In this document: piece after piece, positions 33,545 to 45,223 of the stretch
How positions within the stretch are numbered: position 1 is the stretch's first letter
Layout: the number at the start of each line of letters is the position of its first letter
NCBI GenBank assembly: GCA_034359265.1
Contig: CP136890.1
Span: forward strand, 29,678,501 to 29,742,500
Origin: Canna indica
Lineage: Eukaryota > Streptophyta > Magnoliopsida > Zingiberales > Cannaceae
DNA: 64,000 nt
Reading direction: 5' to 3'
Translations under genes and position numbers: made by a program
Notes under the pieces: model-generated
The model's input: only the letters and a program-made list of their open reading frames with translations
Databases searched by the model: none
What the model was told of the DNA's origin: nothing

Positions 33545-35467
33545 TGGACCAACAGCACCAGCTTCGCTTGTTTGAGCTTCCTCCTCTCACGATGATGAAG
33601 TGTCGTGTCCTCCCCTATCTTGTAATCTATCTTCAGCATCCAACCAATCTTTTAAACAAATGCACATTCAACCATTTTTGCACTCATTCGGCTCCTTCTT
33701 TCATCGAAAATTCTATTTCCTGCACTAAAACAAGACTCGGAAGCTACTGTAGACACAAGAATAGTTAGTATATCACGTGCCATGATGGAAACAATATGAT
33801 ACACAATTTCTTATTTTTTCCACCATGCTAAAATCTCATTATCATCTATTTCATTAGAATGATTATGATCTAGAAAAAAAAGTAATTCATTAAAATTAGT
33901 AGATTTAGTTTTTTTATCCTACGACCAAGTTGAGAATTAATACTATTTCCACTATCATCTCTTAATCTAGAAGAAGAAGATGTTGTCTTATTTGTAATTG
34001 TATCACCAAATTTTGAAATGTTAATTTTTTTTTTCTTCAACATTATCTAATTTCATATTCTTATAATAATCATGTAACAACATATTTAAACCATCAATTT
34101 TCATTCTAGTATCTAAACATATTGCTAAACAAAATAAAGTAGGTATACCTGACCAATACTTTTTAAATTTAAATTTTATTAAAGAAATAATTTGTGCAAA
34201 TAAAGGATGATGTCTATATGAAGAAAATACTTCACTAATACGAACTATATATGAAAGAGTTAAATTACATGTAGGATAATAAACACTAGAAAGTTGTTCG
34301 GTAGCTTTACTAAAAAACTCTAAAATTTGAGTAATATGCCCAGCAACTAACCAATCATTTTCATTAATTGGATTACCAAACATATTTTCATTGTAAGGAT
34401 CTCTTGATATTTTGTAGTAGACATAAGCATATGATATATTGAATTCCATCTAGTAATAACATCACCATTAAATTTTTTAAATGATTTATTAAAAGATTGA
34501 CATGATTTTTTAAATTCTTGTGTTCTTGCTTTTGAAGAATGCATATATCTAATAACATCTCTTATTTTTTCTACATGTATATTTATTAGTTTTAAATCAT
34601 CTTGTACACATAAATTAAGAACATGACAAACACAACGAACATGAAATAATTCACCATCTAATACTAGCTTAAATAACTGTATAAGGGGAGGAATAACAAT
34701 ATCATTATTACTAGCATTATCAAAACTAATCAAATTTTTTTTATCATTTATATTATAGAAAGATGTTACAAATCTAATAGCAGAAAAAATGGCAACAGAA
34801 GTGTGTGGATATTCAAAAACTTTAAAACTAATTATTCTTTTTTGCAAAATAAAATTTTCATTAATCCAATGCGCAGTAACACAAATGTAAGAATTAGTAG
34901 TATGTTGACTAGACCAAATATTAGATGTTAAAGAAATTTTTGATTTATTATTTTGAAAACTAGTCATTATATTTTCTATATATATAAAAAATAATTTCAA
35001 ACCATCAATTTTCATTGTCTTTTGAGTAATTTTTTTATATTTTGGTTGTAAAGTATTTTGAATCCAACTAGAAAATCTTGGTTGATCAACAAAACTAAAA
35101 GGAGATTCACTTTGAACAATTAATTTTGCAAGTTCTCGACGTTGAAAATCATGATCATACGAAAAAGCTGTTAAATCAGAAGAAGATAAATTAAGAATTT
35201 GTTGAGCTTGTGCAACCATATTGTCATGACCCTTTGCATGACGTAATAGATGACCAGTTCCTCCTGTTGTTGAAGTCAAAAGATTTTTTTGACATTTTTT
35301 GCACCGGACTTTTGTTATGGTGCCATCAGCTTCAATAGTTTTCTCAAAATATTCCCATACCATATATTTTTTTTCTACCTAATGGACATAAATTAATAGA
35401 TGGACTTATCTCTATATTTTGATTTTGTTGAGTGGTAGGAGTAGCATGAGGTATTTCTTCTAACATA
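33545..35467 (-). pseudogene. hAT-1 transposase (main part)
   Basis: A BED zinc finger reads MVWEYFEKTIEADGTITKVR, CKKCQKNLLTSTTGGTGHLL and RHAKGH. The RNase H-like core follows with PRFSSWIQNTLQPKYKK, ISLTSNIWSSQHTTNSYIC, HWINENFILQKRIISFK, CVCHVLNLCVQDDLKLI and RWNSIYHML, then a frameshift near 34400 into NENDWLVAGHITQILEFFSK. A poly-A10 run at about 34025-34034 breaks the frame again. The C-terminal dimerisation domain is still readable at about 33860-33600 (EILAWWKK, ARDILTILVSTVASESCFSA, GNRIFDERRSRMSAKMVE). Before the BED finger an A8 run shifts frame once more. Confidence 0.88.
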
Positions 35468-35744
35468 CACTACTAGAAAAATGGGCATCAACAATAGTAA
35501 CGGCTGGCGTCGTTGCAATGGAGCCGTGGCAGAAAATCGCATTGCTGATAACTTAGCAACGGATCAGCAACAGCCGCTCGGGCCGTTGCTAAAAATATTA
35601 TCAGCAATGGTTTTGCCATGGACGCGGAGCCGTTGCTGATAACATTAATAGCAACGGTCGGTGAGCCCGTAGCAACGCCGTTAGTAAAAGCCCGTTGCTA
35701 AGCCGTTGCTGTAGGTCATCAGCAACAGCTTTCGATAAACTTTT

Positions 35745-35786
35745 AGCAACGGCTTTCCCACGGATGGCCGTGGGAAAGCCGTTGCT
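35745..35786. repeat. Perfect 19-bp-arm hairpin in CACTA-4 subterminal region
   Basis: Arm agcaacggctttcccacgg, loop atgg, then the exact complement. It combines two inverted subterminal motifs into one palindrome. Confidence 0.9.
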
Positions 35787-36074
35787 GATGATATGAACCT
35801 GGTAACGAAAAAATTTAAAATTTAAAATTTCCATTGATACATTGATACATTGATACATTATCTGATACATAACTCACACACCCATACACTCATACACACA
35901 TTCATTCACACATCACAAATATACCAAGATATACATCAAAACAATTATATTTATATTGATAATTATCCACAATAGTATAAAAACTATTCAAATGCAAAAT
36001 TGAAGTATCAATATCCAAACAAAATAAATTAAACAAGTCCAATATCTCAGTAACAAAGTCAATATAAAAAAATC

Positions 36075-37590
36075 TCACGATGACGATGGAGGATGGCTTG
36101 GATCATATGGCGGGGTCTGGAGTGCTTGAGTGTACACTGGCGTGGACTGACTCGAGGACAATGGATGAGATGATGCCGAAGAGATGCCTGCTTCGGGATG
36201 ACCTGACATGTTGCGTAGCATAGCATGCATCTCCGCCATCATCTGACTCTAACGCGCGACCGTCTCCTCTAGAGTCCTTATTCTGCTACTATGATCATAA
36301 CTGGATCTAGAGGTGGACGACCGCTCACCAGCGACCAGAGGGGTCGGTGCCCCAAGTGGCCCTAGTACGGCTCGCACATGACCACTATCTGCAAAGCCAT
36401 ATACGCGGCTATGGTCCCAGCCACCTGCGGCCTTGACCCACGTTGCTGCGTCAAAGTCCTCGGGGGTGCCCCCGGGCTGCACCACCATCTGGCTGTAGGT
36501 CTCCTACTCGAGTTTGATTTTTTGTTTAATATTTATCATAAAACTTAAATTATAAATATATAATGAATAATTTAAACAAATATATAGTTACCATAATGTA
36601 TGCAGCGCGGTTGTCGATGTACTCCCCTATCCCATGTGCTCGACGGTGAGTCCGCTCAAACACCGCCATCGGGGAGGGTTGCTGGACAGTCCCGTCATCT
36701 GACACCGTCGTCTATATTTACAAAACAAATACATTAATTAGTACACATAGTAACAAATAAAATATATAATTAAAAGGTATACTTACCATACGGTTCACGT
36801 GCACTGCAAATGCAACAGAGCCGCCGGTGTGACGCGCTGCTCCCCCCGACATGCGATTTCTAGCCGCATTCCGAGAAACCTCCTGCCATCGATCCGTCGA
36901 CCATATTCCCACGAGCTGGTCCCATATATCCGGAGTAATCCAATCGGGGCCGTATCCCCGAGTCTCCGCGATGTTAGTAGTCCCAGCTCGTGCCATCGCC
37001 TGGGACCGGGCCTGCCCCAGCTGCCCGTTGTACCTTGCCCGGGAAATAGCCTCCCAGGCAGCGTAAATGAAGGGCCTTTGGTGCTCAGCCCATGTATAGC
37101 GAGCCTGCAGAATAATAATATCAGTACCAATATTAATCATCATGCATGTAAAAAAAATAATAATACGTGTCTCAAACTCGCGCCATAACATGTCGACGTG
37201 CTCGCTAGGCACGTGAGACCACGTAGGCCATGCCCCGTGCATGTATCGTCGAATAGTAGAAGAAATGCTCCTCGGCACTTCTTCTTGCTCGAACCTGCAC
37301 AACAAAAATAAATTTTAATATTATATTATGATATAATGAATTTGTAATAATTCATAATTCATGATATATTACCGCTCCCCAATCACGCTAATAAATCTAC
37401 GTGACTCTGTGGCTGGTGGAGGCTGCCACCTGTTCGGCCCGCGTGGCCACCTGCGTTTGGATGTACTAGCCTCGACAGTATCATCGGCATGAGGATCAGC
37501 AACAGGAGGATCAGCAGCATGAGTAAGTGTAGGAGTCTCACCGATCGGAGACTCCGAAGCTCTCCTGCGACGATAACCACGACCAGACAT
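36075..37590 (-). pseudogene. CACTA-4 TNPA-like gene (Ptta/En/Spm type)
   Basis: Exons read in order MSGRGYRRRRASESP, RPRGPNR/RRFISVIGER, FEQEEVPRSISSTIRRYMHG, AWPTWSHVPSEHVDMLWREF, ARYTWAEHQRPFIYAAWEAI, TRGYGPDWITPDIWDQLVGI, WSTDRWQEVSRNAARNRMSG and GGARHTGGSVAFAVHV-like text. A DNA segment then encodes TPEDFDAATWVKAAGG and a C-terminal serine-rich tail ending at 36075. This is the plant transposase family Ptta/En/Spm, TNPA-like DNA-binding proteins. AT-rich introns with GT-AG-like ends separate the blocks. Few stops are seen inside exons, so this may be a young gene or a recent pseudogene. Confidence 0.75.
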
Positions 37591-37786
37591 ATCTGTCGAA
37601 TAGACATATAATCTTCCTCATCATCTGAATAAATATAATAATTATATTTAATAAATATAATAATTGTATTTAATAAAATATATACTTTACAATTATTCCT
37701 CATCATCTGAATAATAGTCGTCGAATTCTTCCTCTTCTTCCTCTTCTTCATCTTCTTCATCTCAGATACGCAACATGTCAGGTCAT

Positions 37787-38616
37787 TTAGTCTTTTGTTC
37801 TTCCTCTTCTTCGATTTCTTCTCCTTGTAACGAGGATGTTGACATACAGGGCATTTATCCAACTGCACATTTTCTTTATAATATAAAATACAGTTATTTT
37901 GCACGCGTGTATTTTTTCGTACCCAAGCCCCAATTTTTTCATTAGCTTTTTAGTCTTATAAAAAGTTGGCTCAAACTTGTTATCAGTAGGCAGCATTCCA
38001 TTAATCAATCCAGCAATCCGATCATACGCAACTCCGCTGATATTACAATCGGCCTTGATGTTTAAGAGCTGTGTCATTGCTGAAAACCTAGTGTATTTAG
38101 GACAATTCTCATACAAAGGTTCATCGACAGCTTTCAACATCTCGTAAAATTTTGCAGCTTCTTTATTCGGTAATTCAATCTCTACCGCAGTTTGTACTTC
38201 TATGATATCAACCGCTGTAGTATCTGGTAGGAGTGATGTTTGAAGAACTGGCCGATCAACATTATCATTCAGGTGGAATTGACCCCCAAGACTATCAAGT
38301 ATCATAGTTCTATAGGGATTAGATTGATTAGATGAAGAAGCACCAGCAGAGGAAGATTCACCATATGTCTGAACGACAGGATTACTCGAGATCCCGATTT
38401 CACGTGACTCCCCGTGACAAGTACGTTACGCCGGAGATTCACCAAAAATCGTCCATTCAAACAAATGCGGCACAGACATCGGATTTGATCACCGATGCTA
38501 ACGAAATTCCGATTCAAATAGGCGAAATTTAGGAAGTACGTTACGCCTAATCGAAACTCATTCGTTAAAGCTCCACGATCAAGACGTCGGTACATCCAAC
38601 TTCGATCAGCCGACAT
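37787..38616 (-). pseudogene. CACTA-4 truncated tnp2 N-terminus
   Basis: Start ATG at 38616 gives MSADRSWMYRRLDRGALTNE, FRLGVTYFLNFAYLNRNFVS and CRICLNGRFL, the transposase-associated domain. A shifted frame continues MILDSLGGQFHLNDNVDRPV, LPNKEAAKFYEMLKAVDEPL, YENCPKYTRFSAMTQLLN and YEKIHAC. Downstream it turns into lysine-rich low-complexity coding (KKMKKRKKRKN) and then the TNPA-like gene. The catalytic DDE region of tnp2 is absent. Confidence 0.85.
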
Positions 38617-38690
38617 GATTCTGTCAATCAATGATAATTTCTTTGGTTAATGTCTTTAGATGAGATTGTCCTATTCCATTCGGTATTTAT

Positions 38691-38877
38691 GTTATTTATA
38701 TTGCAGTAAGTACTTATTTTAACCGCTAACTTCATTCTAAATTTCGGCAGCATCTCCCTACAGTTCTCCGAATACGCATATCATCTGGGCGCGTATCGGA
38801 GAACAAAAGAGATGTTGCCGAAATTTAGAATAATTAGTTAACAGTTAAAATAAAAACGTAAGTGCAGTACAAATAAC
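38691..38877 (-). repeat. 187-bp inverted repeat before the transposase start (CACTA-4)
   Basis: The best-conserved part pairs aaatttcggcagcatctc with gagatgttgccgaaattt. Outer ends gttatttata and tacaaataac also pair. It lies 75 bases upstream of the ATG at 38616, the same position as in CACTA-2 and CACTA-3. Confidence 0.88.
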
Positions 38878-39084
38878 TATATTCCCATGTTATCCAATCA
38901 GGGACAATTCAAGAATTATACGTCGTATAAAAGATCATCTACTTCTTTTACACGAACATATAATCCCCGAACGGATCTAAGGTTTTGCTAAATCATATCC
39001 GACTCATCGATGCGTATGTGAAACATATCAACTCGTCGGATGGATGATTATTTTCTAAATGTTTCGAGACAGTTCGAATCCATA

Positions 39085-39196
39085 TTGGACAATTCCGACA
39101 CGAGTCCAAATTAGACGATTTCGGCAAGAGTCCGAAGTGGACGATTCCGGCGCGCGTCCGAAGTGGACGATTCCGGCACAATGCCGAAGTGGACAA
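39085..39196 (-). repeat. Tandem hairpin array, five units (CACTA-4)
   Basis: Five ~24-26-base units of the type ggaatcgtccacttcggac, read on the minus strand, each containing gtcc and a complementary ggac or its variant. They are homologous to the arrays in CACTA-3 and CACTA-2. Confidence 0.82.
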
Positions 39197-39796
39197 TTCC
39201 AAAATTAATCTAAACCCTAAAAATTAATCTAAACCCTAATAACTAATCTAACAAATTAAACAATTAATCTAAATAATTAATTAACATATAGATAAAAAAA
39301 TAAAAAAATCATAAATCTACTCTTTCCGGCGCCGGAGTCCACCAGGTCGGATTTCCCGCCGGCCGCAAGGGAAGAGACGACCGGGCGGCGATGAATACCT
39401 GAAATCGGCGGTCGAGGACGGACGACAGCGTCGGCAGCGGCAGCTCGGCGTCGGCAGCGGCGACGAGAGGCGGGAGGAGGAGGTGGCGGCGGCAGCAGCG
39501 GGAGGAAGAAGGGTCGGGCGCAACCTGCGACCTATATAAACTTATCAGCAACGGCTCACTCGCCCGTTAGAAAGCCGTTGCTAATAAGTTATCATCAGCA
39601 ACGGCTCACTTGTCCGTTAGAAAGCCGTTGCTGATAATTAAAATCATCAGCAACGGCTCGCGTGTCCGTTAGAAAGCCGTTGCAGATACAACATATCTGC
39701 AACGGCTTGAGCAGCCATAAGAATGTCGTTGCAAATAGCAATGGCTTGAGCGGCCGTTGCTAATAGTCGTTGCTGAAGACTCAATTTCTAGTAATG

Positions 39797-39846
39797 ATAT
39801 TTGATCTAGCTTGTGGAGTATAACCTGAAAAATCTCCATCGGCCAT
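39797..39846 (-). pseudogene. hAT-1 transposase start, beyond CACTA-4
   Basis: The ATG at 39846 on the minus strand gives MADGDFSGYTPQARSNI up to the CACTA-4 insertion point. Across the insertion the frame continues with EEIPHATPTTQQNQNIEI. The TSD ata is part of this coding sequence. Confidence 0.75.
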
Positions 39847-40339
39847 TAGTAAAAATTGAAAATATAAAAAATATAAAAATTATACTGATCAATGAAACAA
39901 ATTTAAGAGATTAAAAAAAATTGACAGCAATCTTGAATCTTTGTCTCCTTGATGAACTTAAAATATTGTTGAGAATAATTGTAAATGAACTTAGATTGTT
40001 GAGGGTAAGAGAGTTGAGAGTTGAGAAAAAGAGTTGAAGACGAAGATAGAAGAAATGAAGAAGAAGAAGGGTATTTATAGAATTTTTTTTTTTTTTTTTT
40101 TATAACGTTATCGGCCGACCTAGGCCTAGCGCCCGCCAGACTAGGCCTGGCGCACACCAGGCCTACACCGTGCTCCCCCAGAGCACGGTTCGACTGTGGG
40201 CCGTGCCTAGCACGGCCCGCGTACCCCAGGAGGCGAGCCCGGCCCGTCTCCTGGGCACAGTCGTGCCGGGCCAAGTTCGGCCCAAAACCGGGCCGGGCCC
40301 GTGCCGCCCATGGGCCGGCCCGGCCCGTTGCCACCTCTA

Positions 40340-40994
40340 CTGTGGACCTGCCTGGTTGTGAGCATCCGCTCCCTGTTGAGGATCCAGAAAGTGCAAATGA
40401 TCTGCGAGATGCTATGGATGATGGATCAACTCATTCTGCACCCGCTGTTTATTTCTCCGGGTTCAAGCTTGCGGATGGATAACAGAAGCCACGAACCAGT
40501 GCTTTCTTTCCACAACCCAAAGAGCAAGCGTCGCTCCACACGAAGAACTTTCCAATCTCCAGTCGAGCGCCCGAGCGGAGATGAAGCAATTGAGCAGGGA
40601 GCGCGCATTCCTCTTAGCCTACAAGAGGCGCCATTGTCGTAACTCCCCGACGTCGGTGAGGAGGAGCCGACGTCTGCAACTTGTGGTGGCTTCGATGTCT
40701 TCGTGCTTGCGGAGAGCTCAAACTCGGAAATCCGTCCTTTCGGGGGAGATTTGCAACAGTGTTCTAACAGTTCAGCTTGAATACTTGTCGGATACGACTG
40801 CGACTTTAACTCACGATCCCGATTTGGATGGTCCAGCGCCTTTGGGACTTTACTTCAGGAGCATGGCCAACACTAATCTCTTTGCTCTACAACTTCAGAA
40901 CCGGGTTGAAGCTCTGGGATTTCTCTATACCGCACCACCGACTGTGATTGAGCGTGAACTGGTTGAGTTCATGCCTCCTGTAGCTAGTGTTTGA
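40340..40994 (+). pseudogene. LINE ORF1-like tail
   Basis: Reading across the hAT-1 site from 33055, codons continue as LPGCEHPLPVEDPESANDLR and STHSAPAVYFSGFKLADG, then a stop. A second frame (40581-40994) ends in MANTNLFALQLQNRVEALGF, LYTAPPTVIERELVEFMPPV and ASV, 40 bases before the endonuclease start. Position suggests the C-terminal part of LINE ORF1, but no zinc knuckle is visible, so the assignment rests on context. Confidence 0.5.
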
Positions 40995-41036
40995 TTCTAG
41001 AGTTCTTTCTTGGTGTGTGTCTTTATTCTTGGATCC

Positions 41037-41739
41037 ATGAACCATCCAAACTTTAAAGTTTTATTCTGGAACGTTGACTGTGTTGATTGTCTAAACGATA
41101 TATGATTAAGAGATATTGTCAAGATGTGGGTTGCTCTATCCTTGCATTACAAGAAACCAAGTTATCAGCATTCTCAAAAATTTACACGAAGCAAGTTTCT
41201 GGTTTTAGAAGAGCTGACTGCATATGTGCGAATTCAAATGGTTTGGCTGGTGGTCAGCTGAACATCTGGAATGGTGATGTTTGGCAAAGACGGACTGCTC
41301 AGTTGGTCAGTACACTCTTTTAGTGAAGCTCAGGCACTTTGCTTCCAGAATTCAGTTTGTGTTCGTCAGTGTCTATGGACCCCCGAGGCATGAGGACCGA
41401 GCAAACTTCTTCGGTGAGCTTAATCGTTTATTGGAGGATGCAGACGAGAGATTCATTGTGGGAGGGGACTTCAACGTCACTAATTTTGAATTCGAAAGGT
41501 TGAACTGTGTGGGAATTGTCAGAGACTCAACCAAATTCTCTAAATTAATTGCTGACCGTCTGATGATTGATCTCCCTATCACTAGTAAAAAGTTCACCTG
41601 GTCCAACAACCAAATGATACCTTGCCTGGCCAAACTGGATAGGGTTCTACTCTCATCGGCTGCCTCTCTTGTGCTACCCTTGGCCCTACTCTTCCATGCA
41701 TCTTGTCCGACCATCAAAGATGTTAACCGTTTTGAGTAG
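41037..41739 (+). pseudogene. LINE endonuclease domain
   Basis: MNHPNFKVLFWNVDCVDCLN opens the domain, followed by a stop, then GCSILALQETKLSAFSKIY with the catalytic glutamate and GLAGGQLNIWNGDVWQRRTA. After a frame shift near 41320 it continues FVFVSVYGPPRHEDRANFF, ERFIVGGDFNVTNFEFERLN, KKFTWSNNQMIPCLAKLDRV. These are the motifs of APE-type LINE endonucleases (exonuclease-endonuclease-phosphatase fold). The terminal SDH motif region is scrambled. Confidence 0.88.
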
Positions 41740-43095
41740 AGAATACGTGGTTCAATAATGTTGCCTTCTGTAATATCATTACGGAAGCTTGGAAGTGGAA
41801 AGGAACGGGTGCTTCATCAGTCACAAATTGTACACATAGATGGAAATGACTAAGGCAGAATATCAAACAGTGGGATCTTACTGTGCGCATAGAGATCAAG
41901 GCAAAGAGGCACAAACTGGATGGGGCAGTAGATCTTTTGAATTGTAAGGCAGAACACGAGGACCTAAATGAGGCGAACATGTTGTCCCTTAAAGTCTCCA
42001 AACAGAGCCTTGATGCACAATACCGTGATGAGAGCTTATTCTGGAGGCAGAGGGCCAAGAACTGGTGGCTCGAGGGAGACCTCAACATCATATTCTTCCG
42101 TCAATGGGCCTCCATTCGGAAGAAACAGAACAAGATACATCACTTAAGCACGGGACTTGGGGAGATTTCAAATCCTAACGAGATTGCTTCTCACTTCCGA
42201 GATTTCTACCATAAGCTACTTGGCCCGACACGGAAACCACTGCTGAACATCAATTGGAGCACTCTCAACCACCCTTCAATTCCTTCCCTGCAGATGCTGG
42301 ATGATCCATTTACCTTGGCGGATATCAAAGCTGCCACTTTTGGGATTGGATCCTACGAAGCCCCAGGACCTGATGGCTTATACCCAGAATTTTTCCGCAT
42401 GTACTGGAATGTATACAGAGGGTCATTTTGGATATCATGAATGAGCTGTACCACCAACCAGACAGGCTATGACAGGTAAATTTTGGACACATTGTGTTGA
42501 TCCCCAAGACTAATGGTGCAGTTGGGGTTCGGGACTTCCGACCAATTAGCTTGGAGAATAATCTTATCAGAATCTTCTCAAAATTTTTAGCCGCAAGATT
42601 AAAGCCACTAATGGAGGAGTTGATAACCGACAAACATAACGCTTATGTGGTTGGAAGGAGCACCTTCAATGGCTTCATGCCGGGCACGAGACAGCTTCGG
42701 CAAGCAACTGTTCCGGGGAGGAGGGATTGCTCTTGAAAATTGACTTTGACAAGAGTTTTGACTCCGTAAGGTGGAAGTTCATAGTGGATATGTTAGCTGC
42801 GAGAGGCTTCTCGCCTAAATGGAGAGCATGGATTGGTCACTTATTATCCATCGAATCTGCACTGAACATTAATGGTAGTATTGGCAAGTTCTTCCGACAC
42901 AAAAGTGGGGTCCGACAGGGCAACCCACTTTCACTATTCCTCTTCAATTTGGCCATAGACCGCCTCTCGCGACTCATTGACAAAGCAGGGTATGATGGTC
43001 ATGTTAATGGGGTCCTCGGGCGACAATTTAGGAATGACATTACATACTTCTTGTTCATCGACGATCTCATCTTATTATGCAAGAATGACAATTAG
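41740..43095 (+). pseudogene. LINE reverse transcriptase
   Basis: FWRQRAKNWWLEGDLNIIFF and HHLSTGLGEI lead in, then APGPDGLYPEFFRMYW. After breaks near 42440 and 42735 come HIVLIPKTNGAVGVRDFRPI, SLENNLIRIFSKFLAARLKP, LLKIDFDKSFDSVRW, GVRQGNPLSLFLFNLAIDRL and YFLFIDDLILLCKND. The catalytic box reads FIDD where plant LINEs usually have FADD, keeping both aspartates. Sequence stops soon after. Confidence 0.88.
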
Positions 43096-43142
43096 AGTTT
43101 AAGAACGGGTAATCAGACTAAAAAAATCATAAAGTTTTGCTA

Positions 43143-43395
43143 TATTTTAAGTTCTATCCACAATTTCAAAATTCTCCTGTAAATGCATATAGTTTCCATC
43201 CGTTATGTCATCTACCAATTCGTCAAACGTCATCTCAAAAATGCTGATGTGGTCACCTGCATGGCCGCCAATGCCATTGGCCTTTACCTTTTCTATGCCC
43301 AGGGGAAGGTCGTGTTCCAGGTGTTCCTCCCAACGTCTAATTTCCGAATCATGAGGTTGGATTCCTTGGGACGGTTCAACATCCTCAGCTACGCC
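43143..43395 (+). pseudogene. Lectin-type receptor kinase fragment, copy 1, left part
   Basis: The open frame reads NAIGLYLFYAQGKVVFQVFL and PTSNFRIMRLDSLGRFNILS, then YA at the hAT-3 insertion. The pattern MRLDSLGRFNILSY is like the strand preceding the S-locus/EGF-like region of G-type lectin receptor kinases and PAN-domain relatives. No lectin domain or start is seen upstream, where the LINE remnant ends, so this is only a fragment. It continues at 47535. Confidence 0.6.
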
Positions 43396-43579
43396 CAGGG
43401 GCGTATGCACCTATGTAAATGGGGGACATTTTGTCCCCCATTTTCCCCCAGCTTTTGTAAAAAAAAATTAAATATCCTAATGGTCCCCATCACATCCCCA
43501 CTAAGTTCACCCTAATGGACCTCACCCCACCCCACATCCCACTCATACGCCCTAAGACGCCCAAACGCTGAGAGCATGA

Positions 43580-43933
<354 letters not shown>

Positions 43934-44451
43934 TTTTCATCAAATTACATCTTAATTCTTACCTGCTTTATGGAACTTTTTCATCAGTTTTCTTGTCACA
44001 TTAGTTTAGAATTGTGAAAATTTTAAATTGTCCCAAGTCCAAAGTGCATATGCATGGTAGGTGCTAGAATATAGAAGTATAACTGAGCTTGACCAAAAAA
44101 ATATATAGATGCGATCAAACATCTTGTGACAATTTATTTGCAAGGCATTTGTTAGCTATTGCTCTCTAAATTTATATATGTTTGAGCTTGTACAACAATC
44201 TCCTTGTTAAGGGACCTAATTTAAATGTAAATTGTATTATCATTGCTAAATAAATCTAGAGAAAATTCAATTAAGGTACAATAGATATTTATTTCATTTT
44301 AGATGTTTTTATTAGCTTCTATTAGGCAAGGAATATATTTTTTAGTTCTTTCCATTTCAACTATTAGTTTTTGACTTTCACTAGCTTTATTGTAGTTTGG
44401 AGCAAAAATCTATTTAGTGCCTCATTTTGAGACACTTGTTATATTGAGATC
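43934..44451. other. hAT-3 leader/intron-like AT-rich stretch
   Basis: No gene. AT-rich sequence lies between the captured kinase piece and the transposase start and probably contains a leader intron. A plausible splice acceptor context (ttgtagtttgg) occurs near 44390. Confidence 0.4.
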
Positions 44452-44849
44452 ATGCTTAAAAACATGTTTGAACGATATCATAAACGAAAACGACAAGAGT
44501 CTTCTTCATCAACTCCAACCTTTGATGAGCCTACTCTTCCATCAGTTAATGAGTCTACTCCTCCATCAGCTAATGAGCCTATTCCAATTGTGTTTGATAT
44601 TAATTCACTTCAATCTGATCCTGGATTAAGGAGAAAGATCTCGGATTTTCATTCGAATATTCGGGATGAAGTAAGGAGGGCATATCTACAAAGAGGTCCT
44701 TGTCGGCCTCATATGGAGCAATATCCTCTTAGAAAAGTTGGAGGAGCTGAATAGATCCAAGTTGAAAAGAAGAGAAAGGAGAAAATGAAGCTCTGTAGCA
44801 CATACAAAATTTTCGTGTAGTTCCTTGGTGAGAGAACTCAAGATCCAGC

Positions 44850-45125
44850 TTACAACCATCGCATTAGCAGCATACCAGTCATCATACTCATAGATGTCTC
44901 GGCTGGCTTCGCAACTTTACCAGTAACAAAACCAAGCTTATGCTTTGCCACCAAAGCAATTTTCATGGATTTACTCCATGTAAAATAATTGCTGCCATTA
45001 AACTGAACAGAAACCAGAGAGATTCCTGTATTTTCTGACCCCTGAACATAATAAAGGCCTTTAGGGTTTGCTGTGTTGTTCTTGCTCATCATTGTTGAAT
45101 CAAACAAGAGATGAACGAGAAACAA
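44850..45125 (-). CDS. Truncated copia-type gag in the TRIM-like element
   Basis: The 91-codon frame reads MMSKNNTANPKGLYYVQGSE (second start), NTGISLVSVQFNGSNYFTWS, KSMKIALVAKHKLGFVTGKV and AKPAE. This is the N-terminal block of copia-type gag (Retrotran_gag_3), about 60 residues, then unrelated codons to the stop. The first methionine (45125) lies upstream within the leader; the MMSKNN start is more likely. No zinc knuckle, protease or polymerase follows. Whether the peptide is made is unknown; an autonomous relative would have to supply all enzymes. Confidence 0.75.
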   Translation of the reverse strand: MFLVHLLFDSTMMSKNNTANPKGLYYVQGSENTGISLVSVQFNGSNYFTWSKSMKIALVAKHKLGFVTGKVAKPAETSMSMMTGMLLMRWL

Positions 45126-45212
45126 TGAGAGAAAGAATCACAGAAGCTTATTGATCAAGAAAATCAACAAGATTCAAAGAAAATTAGAGGATCCACATGG
45201 ATCTTGAAAACA

Positions 45213-45223
45213 CTCTGATACCA
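45213..45223 (-). other. Primer-binding site (initiator Met-tRNA)
   Basis: tggtatcagag on the minus strand starts immediately after the inner end of the 62-bp repeat and matches the 3' end of plant initiator methionine tRNA. Confidence 0.85.

Larger units (their letters stand above)
35468..39796 (-). mobile_element. CACTA-4: internally deleted En/Spm element (4.3 kb)
   Basis: Left end cactactagaaaa (35468) and right end ttctagtaatg (39796) are inverted repeats with one mismatch in the outermost bases. The 3-bp duplication ata flanks both. Coding sense is minus: hairpin array, 187-bp inverted repeat, N-terminal tnp2, then a TNPA-like gene. Both ends are full of agcaacggctt and aagccgttgct motifs. 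The tnp2 gene is cut shortly after IHAC, so it cannot encode an active transposase. Confidence 0.93.
33056..40339 (-). mobile_element. hAT-1: Ac-type hAT transposon, split by CACTA-4
   Basis: Terminal repeats tagatgtggcaatgggccg (33056) and, inverted, tagaggtggcaacgggccg (ending 40339) match at most positions. The 8-bp flanks ctgtggat and ctgtggac match at 7 of 8. Without CACTA-4 the element is about 2.95 kb. Both subterminal regions are rich in gggccgtgc-type words. The transposase reads on the minus strand and carries several frameshifts. Confidence 0.92.
32735..43095 (+). mobile_element. LINE (non-LTR retrotransposon), split by hAT-1
   Basis: The left part (32735-33055) continues at 40340 once hAT-1 and one target copy are removed. 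The right part holds an ORF1-like tail, an APE-type endonuclease and a reverse transcriptase in the order of plant L1-type ORF2. It ends abruptly just after the FIDD box, with no RNase H, 3' UTR or poly-A tail. The 3' part is therefore lost, not the usual 5' truncation. The true left boundary is uncertain. Confidence 0.8.

Noticed and set aside
36799..37188. Plus-strand 129-codon frame opposite the CACTA-4 TNPA-like exons
   Set aside because: It is the antisense shadow of well-conserved TNPA-like exons and contains no domain of its own.
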